Positions 6,095 through 6,270 of a stretch of 6,270 bases of DNA are shown piece after piece. Below the pieces are notes generated by a model that was not told the origin of the DNA, did no database searches, and saw only the letters and a program-made list of their open reading frames with translations. Every line of letters starts with the position of its first letter. The stretch's first letter is position 1. The stretch comes from Pontimonas sp. Lineage in GTDB: Bacteria > Actinomycetota > Actinomycetes > Actinomycetales > Microbacteriaceae. A program made the translations under genes and the position numbers. Where the stretch lies: assembly GCA_023263045.1 (NCBI GenBank), contig JALQXU010000052.1, positions 1 through 6,270 on the forward strand. Direction: 5' to 3'.

Positions 6095-6270
6095 ATGACT
6101 ACACGCACTCTGAAGAACTTTGTCAATGGTTCCTATGTCGAAGCGAAAGGCAAAGATGCCCTCGAGCTTGTCGACCCCGCCACGGAGGAGGTGTATGCAC
6201 ACTCACCGATCTCCAGCGAAGCCGATGTAGACGCGGCCTATCAGGCGGCCCAGAGTGCTTTCGAGACCTG
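6095..6270 (+). CDS. Aldehyde dehydrogenase, probable gamma-aminobutyraldehyde dehydrogenase, 5' part only
   Basis: NAD(P)-dependent aldehyde dehydrogenase. Fifty-eight codons plus two bases are visible before the window ends. The start KNFVNGSYVEAKG (7-19), then LVDPATEEVYAHSPISSEADVDAAYQAA in register, is the typical ALDH N-terminus: an F-I/V-N-G strand, the N/D-P-A-T turn, then the helix that begins domain packing. The NAD-binding and catalytic Cys/Glu regions lie outside the window, so activity cannot be checked. The wording of this N-terminus matches, from memory, actinobacterial gamma-aminobutyraldehyde dehydrogenases (PatD/PuuC-like). Its place opposite the Lrp regulator and the aminotransferase fits oxidation of 4-aminobutanal to GABA. 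The start follows a TAGGGT hexamer by 6 nt. Subfamily assignment is moderate; ALDH superfamily is near certain. Confidence 0.8.
   Translation, partial: MTTRTLKNFVNGSYVEAKGKDALELVDPATEEVYAHSPISSEADVDAAYQAAQSAFET

Overview
The window is chromosomal DNA from a moderately GC-rich bacterium, most likely an actinobacterium. Proposing Microbacteriaceae, and within it a small-genome aquatic lineage, is an inference from gene content and protein style, not from a search. Three things support it. The trio threonylcarbamoyl-AMP synthase / WecA-type phosphotransferase / small AtpI-like membrane protein is the order found next to the ATP synthase operon in actinobacteria (Rv1301-Rv1302-Rv1303 in M. tuberculosis). 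The Lrp regulator ends in the Y/D-N/D-W-G-T-R tail I know from actinobacterial homologues. Several genes appear to be transcribed leaderless, which is common in this phylum.

Layout. Positions 1-379 (minus) hold the N-terminal part of a HAD-family hydrolase, cut by the window edge. A 56-bp divergent gap follows. Positions 436-2677 (plus) hold a tight three-gene operon: tsaC/sua5-like (436-1116), wecA-like (1113-2237) and atpI-like (2234-2677), with 4-bp overlaps at both junctions. At 2674-2677 its last stop codon overlaps, tail to tail, the stop codon of an opposing operon. That operon runs leftward from 5968: an Lrp/AsnC regulator (5968-5495), a class III aminotransferase (5498-4050) and an FAD-dependent amine/amino-acid oxidoreductase (4044-2674), again tightly packed. 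A 126-bp divergent regulatory region (5969-6094) separates it from an aldehyde dehydrogenase (6095 to beyond the window), whose first 58 codons are visible.

Function. The left operon serves tRNA t6A modification, the first membrane step of lipid-linked glycan synthesis, and probably ATP synthase assembly. The right cluster looks like a polyamine (putrescine-type) catabolic locus: amine oxidation or transamination to an aminoaldehyde, then oxidation by the dehydrogenase to GABA or a related acid, under a local Lrp-type regulator. The exact substrate cannot be read from sequence.

No CRISPR array, transposase, tRNA or rRNA was seen, and I do not see a wholly new system. The points most worth a second look are: the ATP synthase genes expected after the atpI-like gene are absent and are replaced by convergent catabolic genes with no intergenic space; the 74% AT divergent control region carries helically phased repeats and dyads; start codons lie exactly 6 nt after -10-like hexamers at three genes; and the aminotransferase has an unusual lysine/arginine-rich N-terminal tail.
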